This document shows positions 27,099 through 35,839 of a stretch of 64,000 nucleotides of DNA, piece after piece (the stretch's first letter is position 1; the number at the start of each line of letters is the position of its first letter). The translations under genes and the position numbers were made by a program. Below the pieces are notes generated by a model. The model ran no database searches. It saw only the letters and a list, made by a program, of their open reading frames with translations, and had not been told where the DNA came from. This DNA comes from Trinickia soli (GTDB lineage Bacteria; Pseudomonadota; Gammaproteobacteria; Burkholderiales; Burkholderiaceae): assembly GCF_002879855.1 (NCBI RefSeq), contig NZ_PNYB01000002.1:330837-394836 (forward strand), in the 5' to 3' direction.

Positions 27099-27503
27099 GA
27101 CGGCATGAATGGCGCGGCTCTCAGCGCCTCTTCGCCACGAGCGAAACCCGCAGCGTGACTCGCAATGTGTATGTGTAGTGGTCTGGCGGCCGTATCCGGC
27201 TCACCGCCGAGCGTGAAACAACAGCGCATTTTAACGAAATCGCCAAGCCGGCACGGGAATTTCTTTTGTAAGAATTGAATGCAGAGCGGCAACCCTGTCC
27301 GATAGTCGCAGGTTATCAACAGAAAATGTTGAAAGACCTGTGGAGAACCTGCAGAAAACGCGCATAAGTGCTTGATGGCGCACCAATATCGCGGCCGGGT
27401 GCGTTTGAGGGCAGCGCGTGCCGTCTTATGATGGAGGGCACCGTGGCGCCGGCCCTTTCCGCTTGTGCGCGCCGTACGACGTCTCCATGTTAGAGAGCCA
27501 ACC
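27099..27503. other. intergenic region between mrcA and the ribbon-helix-helix gene
   Basis: About 400 bases with no supportable gene. The middle (27231-27350) is AT-rich and contains the second 35-bp DnaA-box-like element. The divergent promoters of mrcA and the gene at 27504 must lie here, but no clear -35/-10 pair stands out. Confidence 0.5.
27313..27347. repeat. 35-bp element with facing DnaA-box-like nonamers (copy 2)
   Basis: TTATCAACA (plus strand, 27313-27321) faces TTCTCCACA (minus strand, 27339-27347) with the same 17-base interval as copy 1. The shared core is TGTTGAAAGACCTGTGG, versus TGTTGACAGACCTGTTG in copy 1. The element is upstream of mrcA. The family may bind DnaA or another protein with similar preference. 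Confidence 0.6.
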
Positions 27504-28028
27504 ATGAGCCAAAGCAGCGAACGTCTCGTCTTCTTCGTTACGCCCGCCCAAAAGCGCGTCCTCGCCGCCCGCGCCGAGCGCTTGGGCATCAGCCTGAGCG
27601 AACTCGTGCGGCGCGCCGTGCTCGCTTTTGACGAAACGGGTGAAGAAGTGCGAGCGGCGGGTCTCGTCGATCGGCTCGGCGCGGCGCGCAGTCAGATTGC
27701 CGAGAGCGACCGGCTGCGGCGCCTCGCGGCGGGCTCCGGCGTCGCGCCCGGACTCACGGGGCGCACGCTTGCGCCCCTGCAAACGGCCGATGAAGCAAGC
27801 GCCGCCGCTGCTGCTTCGCGCCGTTCCACGCCGGCTGAGCCGGCGACGTCGGGCCGGGACGACGAGGAGAACGAAAATGTCGCGCCCAGCTTGTCGGTAG
27901 CCGCCGCGGTGGCGCGAGCGCTGGCGACCGACGCCTGCACTCGCCCCGACGATCGGCCCGACGCCGACGACGAAGCGGTCGTCGCCCGCGCGATCGCCAA
28001 TCAATCGGGCGATTTAAGCCGTTTTTAA
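27504..28028 (+). CDS. ribbon-helix-helix-like protein with long disordered tail
   Basis: The 174-residue product starts MSQSSERLVFFVTPAQKRVLAARAERLG. The first 50 residues look like a ribbon-helix-helix: a short beta strand RLVFFVT, a helix AQKRVLAARAERLG, then SLSELVRRAVLAFD. That fold binds DNA in CopG/Arc-type repressors. The remaining 120 residues are Ala/Asp/Thr-rich and low complexity, without a toxin partner gene nearby. ATG 27504 follows GAGAGCCAACC. Codon third positions are GC-rich. The call of DNA binding is structural inference; function is unknown. Confidence 0.62.
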   Translation: MSQSSERLVFFVTPAQKRVLAARAERLGISLSELVRRAVLAFDETGEEVRAAGLVDRLGAARSQIAESDRLRRLAAGSGVAPGLTGRTLAPLQTADEASAAAAASRRSTPAEPATSGRDDEENENVAPSLSVAAAVARALATDACTRPDDRPDADDEAVVARAIANQSGDLSRF

Positions 28029-28244
28029 CGATACCCTGTTGTACTATCCGCGGGCGGCAAAAACGGGAAGCGATGACCGGGCAACTCTTGCAATCGGCCA
28101 GCGCGTCCCGACATTCGGCAAGCGCAACGCGCCGCCGACCCAGCGCCGCGCCGCCGGTTGCAACGCGGCGTAGCATGTAGGCACGGGCACCGCCCACCGC
28201 CATCCGCCCGCGTTCGGCGCCGATTTCAATTCACGGAGGTTTTC

Positions 28245-28931
28245 ATGTCGTTATTCGACTCAATTTCGCGTACTGTCAAAGGCTTGCTCAACGATGCTGC
28301 CGATTCCGTGCAGGATCCTTCGCGCGACGCGCGCCAGATCGTGCGCGAGCTCGACGACAGCATCGGCAAAGCCGAAAACGCGCTGATCGAGATCGAGGCG
28401 CAGGTCGCCATGCAGCAGAGCAAGCACGACGCCGCTGCGGAAAAGGCGAAAAAGTATGAAGACGGCGCCAAACGCGCGCTGCAATCGGGGGATGAAGGAC
28501 TCGCGCGCGAAGCGCTGGCCGCCCAAGCGAATGCCGAGGCGGAACGCGACGCGCTGGCCAAGGAACTCGCCACGCTCGAACCTTCCGTCGATCAGCTCAA
28601 AAGCCAGATCGCCGACATGCGCCAGCGCCGCAATGACCTCAACGCCCGCTCGAATATCCTGCAAGCGAAGCAGGAAATCGCTCAGGCGAAGGACGTCGCC
28701 GCCACCGCGCTGGGTGGCATCGGCGGCAAGAATCTGTCGGAAGACTTCCGCAAGCTCGAGGACAAGGTCGCGCTCTCGAACGCGCGCTCCGACGCGCGGT
28801 TGAACTCGGCCGATACGTCGTCGGGCAAGGCGCTCGAGGACAAGCTCGCGGCGCTCGACCGCGGCCCGACGGTCGAAGATCGGCTCGAGGCCCTCAAGAA
28901 GCAGATGAGCACGAATACGCCCGCGCAATGA
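28245..28931 (+). CDS. pspA: PspA/IM30 family phage-shock protein
   Basis: The 228-residue coiled-coil protein has the PspA N-terminal amphipathic helix (MSLFDSISRTVKGLLNDAAD), then long heptad helices (ALIEIEAQVAMQQSKHDAAAEKAKKYED, EALAAQANAEAERDALAKELATL). PspA is an ESCRT-III-like protein that shields the inner membrane under stress. ATG 28245 follows GGAGGTTTTC, a strong ribosome site. No pspBCF are adjacent. The next genes encode a membrane TPR protein and a flavoprotein. I looked for a sigma-54 promoter and found only a near-match with wrong spacing. Confidence 0.9.
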   Translation: MSLFDSISRTVKGLLNDAADSVQDPSRDARQIVRELDDSIGKAENALIEIEAQVAMQQSKHDAAAEKAKKYEDGAKRALQSGDEGLAREALAAQANAEAERDALAKELATLEPSVDQLKSQIADMRQRRNDLNARSNILQAKQEIAQAKDVAATALGGIGGKNLSEDFRKLEDKVALSNARSDARLNSADTSSGKALEDKLAALDRGPTVEDRLEALKKQMSTNTPAQ

Positions 28932-29043
28932 CGTAAGGCAACGCGTTGCGCCAAGCCATGCCGAGCGGTCGGAGCAGCCAGGCGCACGCAGACTGAAACA
29001 GGTCGATGGTTATGGAGACGGGCGTTCGCGCCCGGTGGATTCA

Positions 29044-30216
29044 ATGAAAACATTCCTCGCGGCTGTGGGCGCCACACTGCTCTTTGCGTCGAGCGCGGTG
29101 TTCGCCGCGCCGAGCGCTCAGCAGGTCGAACGCGCCATGGCGCAAGGCAATTGGCAGCAAGCCGATGCCGAGCTCACGCAGGTGCTCGCGGACCATCCGA
29201 ACAACGCGCACGCCCACTACCTTTACGGCCAGGTGCTCGCCAACGAAGGCCGCAACGCCGAAGCGCTGGCGCAGATCGAGCAGGCCAAAACGCTCGATCC
29301 GCAGATCCGTTTCACGAACCCCGCCCGCTTCGCGCAAGTGGAAGCGCGCATGCGCGCAGCCGCCAATCGCGCAGGGACGCCGGCGCCGGCCCCGACGGCG
29401 CACAGCGCGGCCAACCCGTTCGTGCAGGCGCTGCCTTCTACGCCCGCTCCCAAGCATCACGGCCCGTCGATGGCCGCGTGGATCGGCTTGGCGGTGCTGA
29501 TCGTGGCGATCGTCCTGATCCTGCGCTGGACGCTTCGGCGTGCCCGTTCGAACGAGGACGGCCGTGCCGACGAAGAACGCCGTGCGCAGTTGAAGCGCGC
29601 GACCGACTTGCTCAATGCGGCCCGCTCGCTCAAGCTGGACGCGCGTCTATCCACTTCGCAAGGCCATGAAACGCTCGCCAGCGAAGTCGAAAGCGTCGAG
29701 AACCAGCTGCGCGCGCTGGTCGAGTTGTTGTCGAACAACGGCAACCCGGTGCCGGCCTACCAGCTCGACGATCTGGCGCGCCAGCTCGATAGCTTGCGCG
29801 CACGGACCGAAGGGCGGCCCGATCCCAATGCGCAAGCCCCCGGCGCGGGCCCGTCGGCCTATGCGCAGGAAGCCGAGCGCCTGCAGCAACAACAAGCGCC
29901 GTACGGCATGCAACCGCCCTATCCGACCCAACAGCAACCGCCGGTTATCGTTCAGCAAGGCGGTGGCGGCATGGGCGGCATGGGCGGTCTGCTGACGGGC
30001 GTGCTGCTCGGCGAGGCCCTCTCGCATGGCCGCGACCGTGTGATCGAGCGCGACGTCATCGTCGATGACGATGAAGCGCGCCGCCGCACCGCGGAACGGG
30101 ACAATTCGGGCGGCGTCGATTTCGGCCAAGGTTCGAACGACTGGAACGACGACAGCGGCGGCGGTGGCGGCGTCGACTTCGGCAACGACGACTCGGGCGG
30201 CTGGAGCGATACCTGA
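29044..30216 (+). CDS. tetratricopeptide-repeat membrane protein
   Basis: The 390-residue product has a signal peptide (1-21, ending AVFA-APS). One or two TPR units follow at 25-90 (QGNWQQADAELTQVLADHPNN, HAHYLYGQVLANEGRNAEAL). A membrane helix at 142-162 is flanked by RWTLRRAR, so the C-terminal half faces the cytosol. The tail is low complexity: Gln/Pro (290-310), glycine runs (GGGGMGGMGG), and Asp/Gly/Ser at the end. pspA is 112 bases upstream, and a similar TPR/glycine-rich protein often accompanies PspA in beta-proteobacteria. It probably works at the membrane with PspA; function unproven. Confidence 0.82.
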   Translation: MKTFLAAVGATLLFASSAVFAAPSAQQVERAMAQGNWQQADAELTQVLADHPNNAHAHYLYGQVLANEGRNAEALAQIEQAKTLDPQIRFTNPARFAQVEARMRAAANRAGTPAPAPTAHSAANPFVQALPSTPAPKHHGPSMAAWIGLAVLIVAIVLILRWTLRRARSNEDGRADEERRAQLKRATDLLNAARSLKLDARLSTSQGHETLASEVESVENQLRALVELLSNNGNPVPAYQLDDLARQLDSLRARTEGRPDPNAQAPGAGPSAYAQEAERLQQQQAPYGMQPPYPTQQQPPVIVQQGGGGMGGMGGLLTGVLLGEALSHGRDRVIERDVIVDDDEARRRTAERDNSGGVDFGQGSNDWNDDSGGGGGVDFGNDDSGGWSDT

Positions 30217-30218
30217 GC

Positions 30219-31730
30219 GTGGCACGTTCTTGCAAGATCCCGCTGCGCGTCGCGATCATCGGCAGCGGGTTCGCCGGCATCGGCATGGCGATTCGGCTGA
30301 GGCAGATGGGCGTCGCCTCCTTGACGGTCTACGAGGCAGCCGCCGGGATCGGCGGCACGTGGCGCGACAACGACTATCCGGGCGCTGCCTGCGACATTCC
30401 CTCCCACCTGTATTCGTTCTCGTTCGCCCCGAACCCCTCGTGGACGCGCACGTTCGGTCCGCAGCCGGAAATCCTCGCGTATCTCAAACAGTGCGCGCGC
30501 GATTACGGCCTTGAACCGTCGATTCGTTGCAATGCGCGCGTCGCGGCGGCGCGCTTCGACGATGACGCTCGCGTATGGCGACTCGATATCGTGACGACCG
30601 GAACCACGGCCGGCGATGCGGCCGCCGTTCCGGCCCGCGAGACGGTTGAAGTCGATATCGTCATCGCGGGCAGTGGTCCGCTCTCGCGGCCGGCTCTACC
30701 TCGCATCGACGGCATCGATCGGTTTCGAGGCGCGCTCTTTCACTCGGCGCGCTGGGATCACACGTATCCGCTCGAAGGCAAGACGGTGGCCGTCATCGGC
30801 ACCGGTGCGAGCGCCGTCCAGTTCATTCCGCGCATTGCGCCTACCGTCGCGCAGTTGCATGTCTTCCAACGCACGCCGCCGTGGATCATGCCGCGGCCCG
30901 ACCGGGCGATCGGCCCGCGCGCGCAGCGCATCTTTCGTCTGCTGCCGCTTGCGCAGCGGCTTGCCCGTTGGTCGGTGTATTGGCGTCACGAAGCCCGCGC
31001 GCTCGCTTTCATCGTCAATCCCAAATGGATGAAAGCGCCCATGCGCTTCGCCGCCAGCTACCTCGAGCGCCGCGTGCCGGACCCGGCGCTGCGCGCGAAG
31101 CTCAAGCCCGATTACCTGCTCGGCTGCAAGCGCGTGCTGTTATCGAGCGATTACTACCCTGCCCTCACGCAACCGAACGTCGGGGTCGTGACCACACCGA
31201 TACGGGAAATTGTCGCAGATGGCCTCGTGACCGAGGACGGCCGGCATTATCGCGTCGACGCGATCATTTGCGGCACGGGCTTCGACGTGGCGGACGCAGG
31301 CGCGCCATTCCCCGTCACCGGCACGGGCGGAACGGACCTCGACGCGCGCTGGCGCAGTGCGGGGCCGCAAGCCTATCTCGGTACGAGCATTGCAGGTTTC
31401 CCGAATTTCTTCATGATGCTCGGCCCGAATACCGGACTCGGCCACAATTCGATGGTCTACATGATCGAGGCCCACATCGCCTATATCGCCAGTTGCGTGC
31501 GCCTGTTGGCCGAGCGCGGCGTACGCACGATGGAAGTTCGCGCCGAAGTGCAGGACGTCTTCAACGAGCGCCTGCAGCGGGCCTTCAGAGGGACGGTCTG
31601 GATGAGCGGCTGCCGCAGTTGGTACTTGTCCAACAGCGGCAGGAACACGGTGCTGTGGCCCGGCTTCACGTTTGTCTTCCGGCGGCTCACGCGTCGCCTG
31701 CGGGTTGCCGATTATCGACTGATCCCGTAG
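30219..31730 (+). CDS. flavin-containing monooxygenase, Baeyer-Villiger type
   Basis: The 503-residue flavoprotein has an FAD-binding IGSGFAGIG (residues 14-22), the ATG-like GGTWRDNDYPGAACDIPSHLYSFSF block, and an NADP-binding IGTGASAVQF. The Baeyer-Villiger fingerprint FxGxxxHxxxW appears as FRGALFHSARW. Such enzymes insert oxygen into ketones or oxidise amines and sulfides with NADPH. Start is GTG at 30219, two bases after the TPR gene stop, so the two are translationally coupled. A hairpin follows. Substrate unknown. Confidence 0.88.
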   Translation: MARSCKIPLRVAIIGSGFAGIGMAIRLRQMGVASLTVYEAAAGIGGTWRDNDYPGAACDIPSHLYSFSFAPNPSWTRTFGPQPEILAYLKQCARDYGLEPSIRCNARVAAARFDDDARVWRLDIVTTGTTAGDAAAVPARETVEVDIVIAGSGPLSRPALPRIDGIDRFRGALFHSARWDHTYPLEGKTVAVIGTGASAVQFIPRIAPTVAQLHVFQRTPPWIMPRPDRAIGPRAQRIFRLLPLAQRLARWSVYWRHEARALAFIVNPKWMKAPMRFAASYLERRVPDPALRAKLKPDYLLGCKRVLLSSDYYPALTQPNVGVVTTPIREIVADGLVTEDGRHYRVDAIICGTGFDVADAGAPFPVTGTGGTDLDARWRSAGPQAYLGTSIAGFPNFFMMLGPNTGLGHNSMVYMIEAHIAYIASCVRLLAERGVRTMEVRAEVQDVFNERLQRAFRGTVWMSGCRSWYLSNSGRNTVLWPGFTFVFRRLTRRLRVADYRLIP

Positions 31731-31738
31731 CGGCAAGC

Positions 31739-31762
31739 GGCCGGCGTCGACAAGCGCCGGCC
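31739..31762 (+). terminator. GC-rich hairpin after the monooxygenase
   Basis: GGCCGGCG (31739-31746) and CGCCGGCC (31755-31762) form a perfect 8-bp stem with an 8-base loop between the convergent monooxygenase and chemoreceptor genes. There is no T tract, so it may act in either direction or rely on other factors. Confidence 0.45.
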
Positions 31763-31785
31763 GGCCCGAATGAAACGCTGTCGGT

Positions 31786-33417
31786 TCAGCCGGCGAGCGC
31801 CGGTTCCGCCGCCAGCGGCGCGTGGGCGCGACGAGCCGTCAAAGCGCCCTGTTCGTGCTCGATCCCGCGCGTTTCTACGCGGAAAGCGGCAACCGCCGCG
31901 TCGAGTTGCGCCGCCTGTTCCTGGAGCGAAGCTGCCGCCGCGGCTGCCTGTTCGACCAGCGCGGCGTTTTGCTGCGTGACCGAATCCATCTGGACGACGG
32001 CGAGGTTGATCTGCTCGATGCCCGTCGACTGCTCGCCCGAAGCCGCACTGATCTTGCCGATGATGTCCGTCACGCGATGCACCGCAGCCACGACCTGATC
32101 CATCGTTTTGCCGGCTCGACCGACGAGCGCGCTGCCGGTCTGCACCTTGTCGGCCGATGCCGCAATCAGCGATTTGATCTCCTTGGCCGCGCTCGCGCTG
32201 CGCTGGGCGAGGCTGCGCACTTCGCCCGCCACGACCGCGAAGCCACGGCCCTGTTCGCCGGCGCGCGCCGCTTCGACGGCCGCATTCAACGCGAGGATGT
32301 TGGTCTGGAACGCGATGCCTTCGATGACGCCGATGATGTCGCCGATCTGATTCGAACTCGACGCTATGTCGTCCATCGTGCGCACGACATCGCCCACGAC
32401 TTCGCCACCGCGCGTGGCCGTATCCGACGCATCGCGGGCGAGACCGCTCGCTTCGATCGCATGCTCGGCGTTGAGCTTTACCGTCGCCGTCAACTGCTCC
32501 ATGCTGGAGGCCGTTTCCTGCAGCGATGCGGCCTGCTGCTCCGTGCGTTGCGACAGATCGGCGTTGCCCGTCGCGATTTCGCGGGCACCGTGCATGATCG
32601 CCTCGGACCCCGTGCGAACACGCGAAACGGTCGCGACAAGCGCGGTCTGCATGCGCTGAAGGGCGACCAGCAGCCGCCCCATTTCGTTATTGCTTTTGGC
32701 GACGATCGCACCCGTCAAATCACCCTCCGCAATGCGTTCGAAATGGCGAATGACGGTGTCGATCGGTCGAACCACGGCCGAGACGAGCGCGGCGCGCGCA
32801 AACAGCCCGATGACGAACGCGATCGCGGCGATGATGGCCGCCGCTGTCGCCAACGTGTGGAAGACGGACTGCGACGCGGCGTAACGCGCTTCCTGGTGTG
32901 CGACCTGCAGCGCCTCGAGCTCGTTGATGGCGGTTTCGTAGCGCGCGTAGAGCTCGTTCGCGGTCTGCCCCTGCAACGTGCGGAACGTATTGAAGTCGTT
33001 CTGTTCGAGCGCTTGAAACTCAGGGGTGATGGCCTGCTGCACGAGCGCAGTGCGCGCGGTCGTGACAGCGTCCGCCAGGCGCGATTCGTTTTCGTCGCGC
33101 GGCTTCTTGAGATAATCGGCCCATTGCGCGTCGCTCTCTTTGAGCACGCCATGCGCTTTCGGCAGCAAGTCGTCGCCGGCCTTGCCCATCGAGAACAAGG
33201 TCTCGTAGCTGCCTAGCGCGAGGCGCACTTGAAGCATCCGCTCGGAGCTCGTCTTCAGATGCGTGAGCGCGGCCGTATCGGTCGCATACATCTGCTGAAG
33301 CGCGTCGTTGCTTTTCTTTAAGCCCAACATGCCGGCGGCCATCGCCGCCATCAAAGCGAGCGTATAGCCCGCGATCGTGAGCGTAAGCCCGCCGCGAATC
33401 GTAAAGCGTTTAAGCAT
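31786..33417 (-). CDS. methyl-accepting chemotaxis protein (membrane)
   Basis: A 543-residue chemoreceptor. TM1 is near residues 12-32, and a periplasmic four-helix-bundle (Tar-like) sensor occupies about 35-190. TM2 is near 190-212, followed by HAMP ([20 protein letters not shown]). The signalling hairpin is recognisable by [38 protein letters not shown]. Methylation helices flank it; I see no CheR-tethering pentapeptide at the end. ATG 33417 ([10 protein letters not shown]) fits a short cytosolic tail; an upstream frame is not conserved-looking. Ligand unknown. Confidence 0.93.
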   Translation of the reverse strand: MLKRFTIRGGLTLTIAGYTLALMAAMAAGMLGLKKSNDALQQMYATDTAALTHLKTSSERMLQVRLALGSYETLFSMGKAGDDLLPKAHGVLKESDAQWADYLKKPRDENESRLADAVTTARTALVQQAITPEFQALEQNDFNTFRTLQGQTANELYARYETAINELEALQVAHQEARYAASQSVFHTLATAAAIIAAIAFVIGLFARAALVSAVVRPIDTVIRHFERIAEGDLTGAIVAKSNNEMGRLLVALQRMQTALVATVSRVRTGSEAIMHGAREIATGNADLSQRTEQQAASLQETASSMEQLTATVKLNAEHAIEASGLARDASDTATRGGEVVGDVVRTMDDIASSSNQIGDIIGVIEGIAFQTNILALNAAVEAARAGEQGRGFAVVAGEVRSLAQRSASAAKEIKSLIAASADKVQTGSALVGRAGKTMDQVVAAVHRVTDIIGKISAASGEQSTGIEQINLAVVQMDSVTQQNAALVEQAAAAAASLQEQAAQLDAAVAAFRVETRGIEHEQGALTARRAHAPLAAEPALAG

Positions 33418-33844
33418 GGCATCGTCGTGCGCGCTTGTGCGCAAGCGTGGCACGACTCCCTCCGTGGTGGTGGTGAAGCGCGCACATACGGCTCTCTTAC
33501 GGAGCGTCGGATGGACCCGGCCTGCTGCGAGAGGTCTGATCGGGCGCGTCGTGCGTGCGAAGGTTCTCGCGCAATCTAAGGGTTTCGGGACGATTGCGCA
33601 ATGGCTGGAAGCACTATCGTCATACTATCGTCATCCCCTATGAAGCCGCGCGCCGCGCCGTCCGTAAACACAAAGGAGAGGCCGCCAGCCGGTCGTTTTT
33701 CCGCGCATCGGCGTAAGTTCTGTGTAAGCAAACCTCGCTAGATATTGCGGTACCCGCGGCCCACGCTTGGCGGCGATCGACAACCACGAACATCACAAAC
33801 CAATGCGCGCGGGCTCGAGTGCGGGTTCGCGACAGGAGACCCAA
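33418..33844. other. intergenic region with repeats between two chemoreceptor genes
   Basis: No gene is supported in these 427 bases. Two structures are present. GCGCAATC (33569-33576) and GATTGCGC (33592-33599) form a perfect inverted repeat with a 15-base spacer. ACTATCGTCAT is repeated in tandem at 33613-33623 and 33624-33634. The divergent promoters of both chemoreceptor genes must lie here; I see no convincing sigma-28 (FliA) site. Confidence 0.5.
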
Positions 33845-35248
33845 ATGCGTTTGACCTTGCGCCGCCCCCGGCGCGCGCGTTCGCTCGTGGCGGACGTCGC
33901 GGCACAAGCGGGAAAACTCGGCATAGAGATTTGCGATGTGGCGGGCCATGTCGAGGAAGTCGCGAGTCGCGTCGCCCTGCACGCCAACGTCTGCCGCTCG
34001 TTGCGGGATTCGGCCTCGGTGACGATGCAAGGCAATCACCGTATTGCGGAAGCCGCACGTCAAGTGCGCGTCGTCAGTCGGGAGGCATCGAACGCCGTCG
34101 AGCAGTCGCGGCAAACGCTCGACGCGTCGCTTGCCGATATTCACGGGCTCGTCGAAGGCGTGACGGGCATCGCCGCGCAAATCGAAGCGCTGCGCGAGGC
34201 GCTCGATCACGTGAGCACCGTGTCCGAAGAGATTTCGTTGATCGCGCGCCAGACGCATCTGCTCGCGATCAACGCCGCGATCGAGGCCGCACGCGCCGGC
34301 GAATCGGGCAAGAGCTTCGCCGTCGTCGCGGCCGAAGTCAAAAACCTATCGGGCAAGACGGCGCAGGCCACGTCGCAAATCGAAGCGACGCTGGCCCGTC
34401 TGACCCGGCAGACCGAGCAACTCATCGCCGACGGCACCGAAAACACGGCCCGCGCGCATCGCGTGAAAGAAGGTTCGGCCACGATCGGCGGCATTGTGCA
34501 ATCGACCGGCACGGCCATCAACCAGTTGCATGAAGAAGCCGAGCAGATCGCCACGCTGACCGACGACATTGAGACACAGTGTCACCATCTCGAAGAACGC
34601 GTGGGCGAGATGGCAAGCGGCGTCGAGCAATCGAGCGAGAACTTCCAACAAGCCAAAGATCGCCTGGCCAGCCTGCTGACCGTGTCCGAGACGCTGATCG
34701 AACTGACGGCGGCGGCCGGCGTCGAGACCCCGGACACACGCTTCATCGACGCGGCGCAACGCACAGCCGCCTTGATCGGCCGACGTTTCGAGCAAGCGCT
34801 CGCGCGCGGCGAGATCACCGAGGCGGCGCTGTTCGACGCGCACTATGCGCCGATCCCGGGCACCGACCCGCAGCAGTTCATGACGCAGTTCACCGCATTT
34901 ACCGATCGCGTGCTGCCCGAGATGCAAGAGCCGTTGCTTGCGCTCGACGAGCGCGTCGCGTTTTGCGCCGCCGTCGACGTGCGCGGTTATCTGCCGACGC
35001 ACAATCGCAAGTTCTCGCAGCCGCCGCGGCCCGGCGACGCGGTCTGGAATGCGGCCAACTGCCGGAACCGGCGCATCTTCAACGATCGTACGGGCCTCGC
35101 GGCGGCCAGCCACACGAAGCCGTTCGTGCTGCAGACTTACCGGCGCGACATGGGCGGCGGCGCGTTCGCCATGATGAAGGATGCGTCGGCGCCGATCTTC
35201 GTTCATGGCCGGCATTGGGGTGGCCTGCGGCTCGCCTATAAGAGCTGA
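33845..35248 (+). CDS. soluble chemoreceptor with C-terminal sensor-like domain
   Basis: The 467-residue protein has no membrane segment or signal peptide. The methyl-accepting hairpin ([39 protein letters not shown]) is near residues 131-168, so the receptor part comes first. The C-terminal 90 or so residues ([52 protein letters not shown]) resemble the Cache-like domain that ends some chemoreceptors. ATG 33845 follows CAGGAGACCCAA. The arrangement suggests a cytosolic chemosensor for an internal signal. It faces a membrane chemoreceptor gene. Confidence 0.85.
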   Translation: MRLTLRRPRRARSLVADVAAQAGKLGIEICDVAGHVEEVASRVALHANVCRSLRDSASVTMQGNHRIAEAARQVRVVSREASNAVEQSRQTLDASLADIHGLVEGVTGIAAQIEALREALDHVSTVSEEISLIARQTHLLAINAAIEAARAGESGKSFAVVAAEVKNLSGKTAQATSQIEATLARLTRQTEQLIADGTENTARAHRVKEGSATIGGIVQSTGTAINQLHEEAEQIATLTDDIETQCHHLEERVGEMASGVEQSSENFQQAKDRLASLLTVSETLIELTAAAGVETPDTRFIDAAQRTAALIGRRFEQALARGEITEAALFDAHYAPIPGTDPQQFMTQFTAFTDRVLPEMQEPLLALDERVAFCAAVDVRGYLPTHNRKFSQPPRPGDAVWNAANCRNRRIFNDRTGLAAASHTKPFVLQTYRRDMGGGAFAMMKDASAPIFVHGRHWGGLRLAYKS

Positions 35249-35384
35249 CAGAACTGGCGAAGGCAGCGAACCAAAAATCCTCCCGCATCGAACTGCCGTT
35301 CGCTATCATGGCCGCGATGGCATGCGCCTTGCGCCGCTCGATTCGTTTGCCAGATACCCCGTCAAGCCAGGAGGAAAAAGAACT

Positions 35385-35822
35385 ATGGGCATCGTCAAGG
35401 ATTTCAGGGAGTTCGCGGTCAAAGGCAACGTGATGGATCTCGCCGTCGGCGTCATCATCGGCGGTGCGTTTTCGACGATCGTCACTTCGATCGTCAAGGA
35501 CCTCATCATGCCGATCGTCGGCGTCGCCACGGGCGGTCTGGACTTCTCGAACAAGTTCATTCGCCTCGGCGATATTCCGCCCTCGTTCAAAGGCAACCCC
35601 GATTCGTTCAAGGATCTGCAAACGGCCGGCGTGGCCGTGTTTGGCTACGGCTCGTTCATCACGGCCGTCATCAACTTCGCCATCCTTGCGCTGATCGTCT
35701 TCGCGATCGTCAAGTTCATGAATTCGTTGCGCCGGACCGAGGCCGCGCCCGCCGAGCCGCCGCCGCCGCCGGAAGAGGTCGTGTTGCTGCGCGAAATCCG
35801 CGACGCGCTCAAACAGCGCTGA
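35385..35822 (+). CDS. mscL: large-conductance mechanosensitive channel
   Basis: The 145-residue protein is Msc[30 protein letters not shown] at the N-terminus (S1 amphipathic helix and pore helix TM1), a periplasmic loop near 55-80 and TM2 ([25 protein letters not shown]). The cytosolic tail is proline-rich then helical ([15 protein letters not shown]). It relieves osmotic downshock. ATG 35385 follows AGGAGGAAAAAGAACT. Confidence 0.96.
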   Translation: MGIVKDFREFAVKGNVMDLAVGVIIGGAFSTIVTSIVKDLIMPIVGVATGGLDFSNKFIRLGDIPPSFKGNPDSFKDLQTAGVAVFGYGSFITAVINFAILALIVFAIVKFMNSLRRTEAAPAEPPPPPEEVVLLREIRDALKQR

Positions 35823-35839
35823 ACGACGCCCGGGCGGCT

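Noticed and set aside
25065..27158. 697-codon plus-strand frame opposite the penicillin-binding protein gene
   Set aside because: Antisense to an intact PBP1A with all catalytic motifs. The translated product is Arg/His-rich and lacks domains, so I treat it as a shadow.
28060..28100. Possible sigma-54 promoter (GGGCAACTCTTGC) ahead of pspA
   Set aside because: The GG and GC elements are 9 bases apart rather than the required 10, so it does not fit the -24/-12 pattern.
31822..33216. 464-codon plus-strand frame opposite the chemoreceptor
   Set aside because: Antisense to the receptor's conserved signalling hairpin; Arg/Asp-rich translation.
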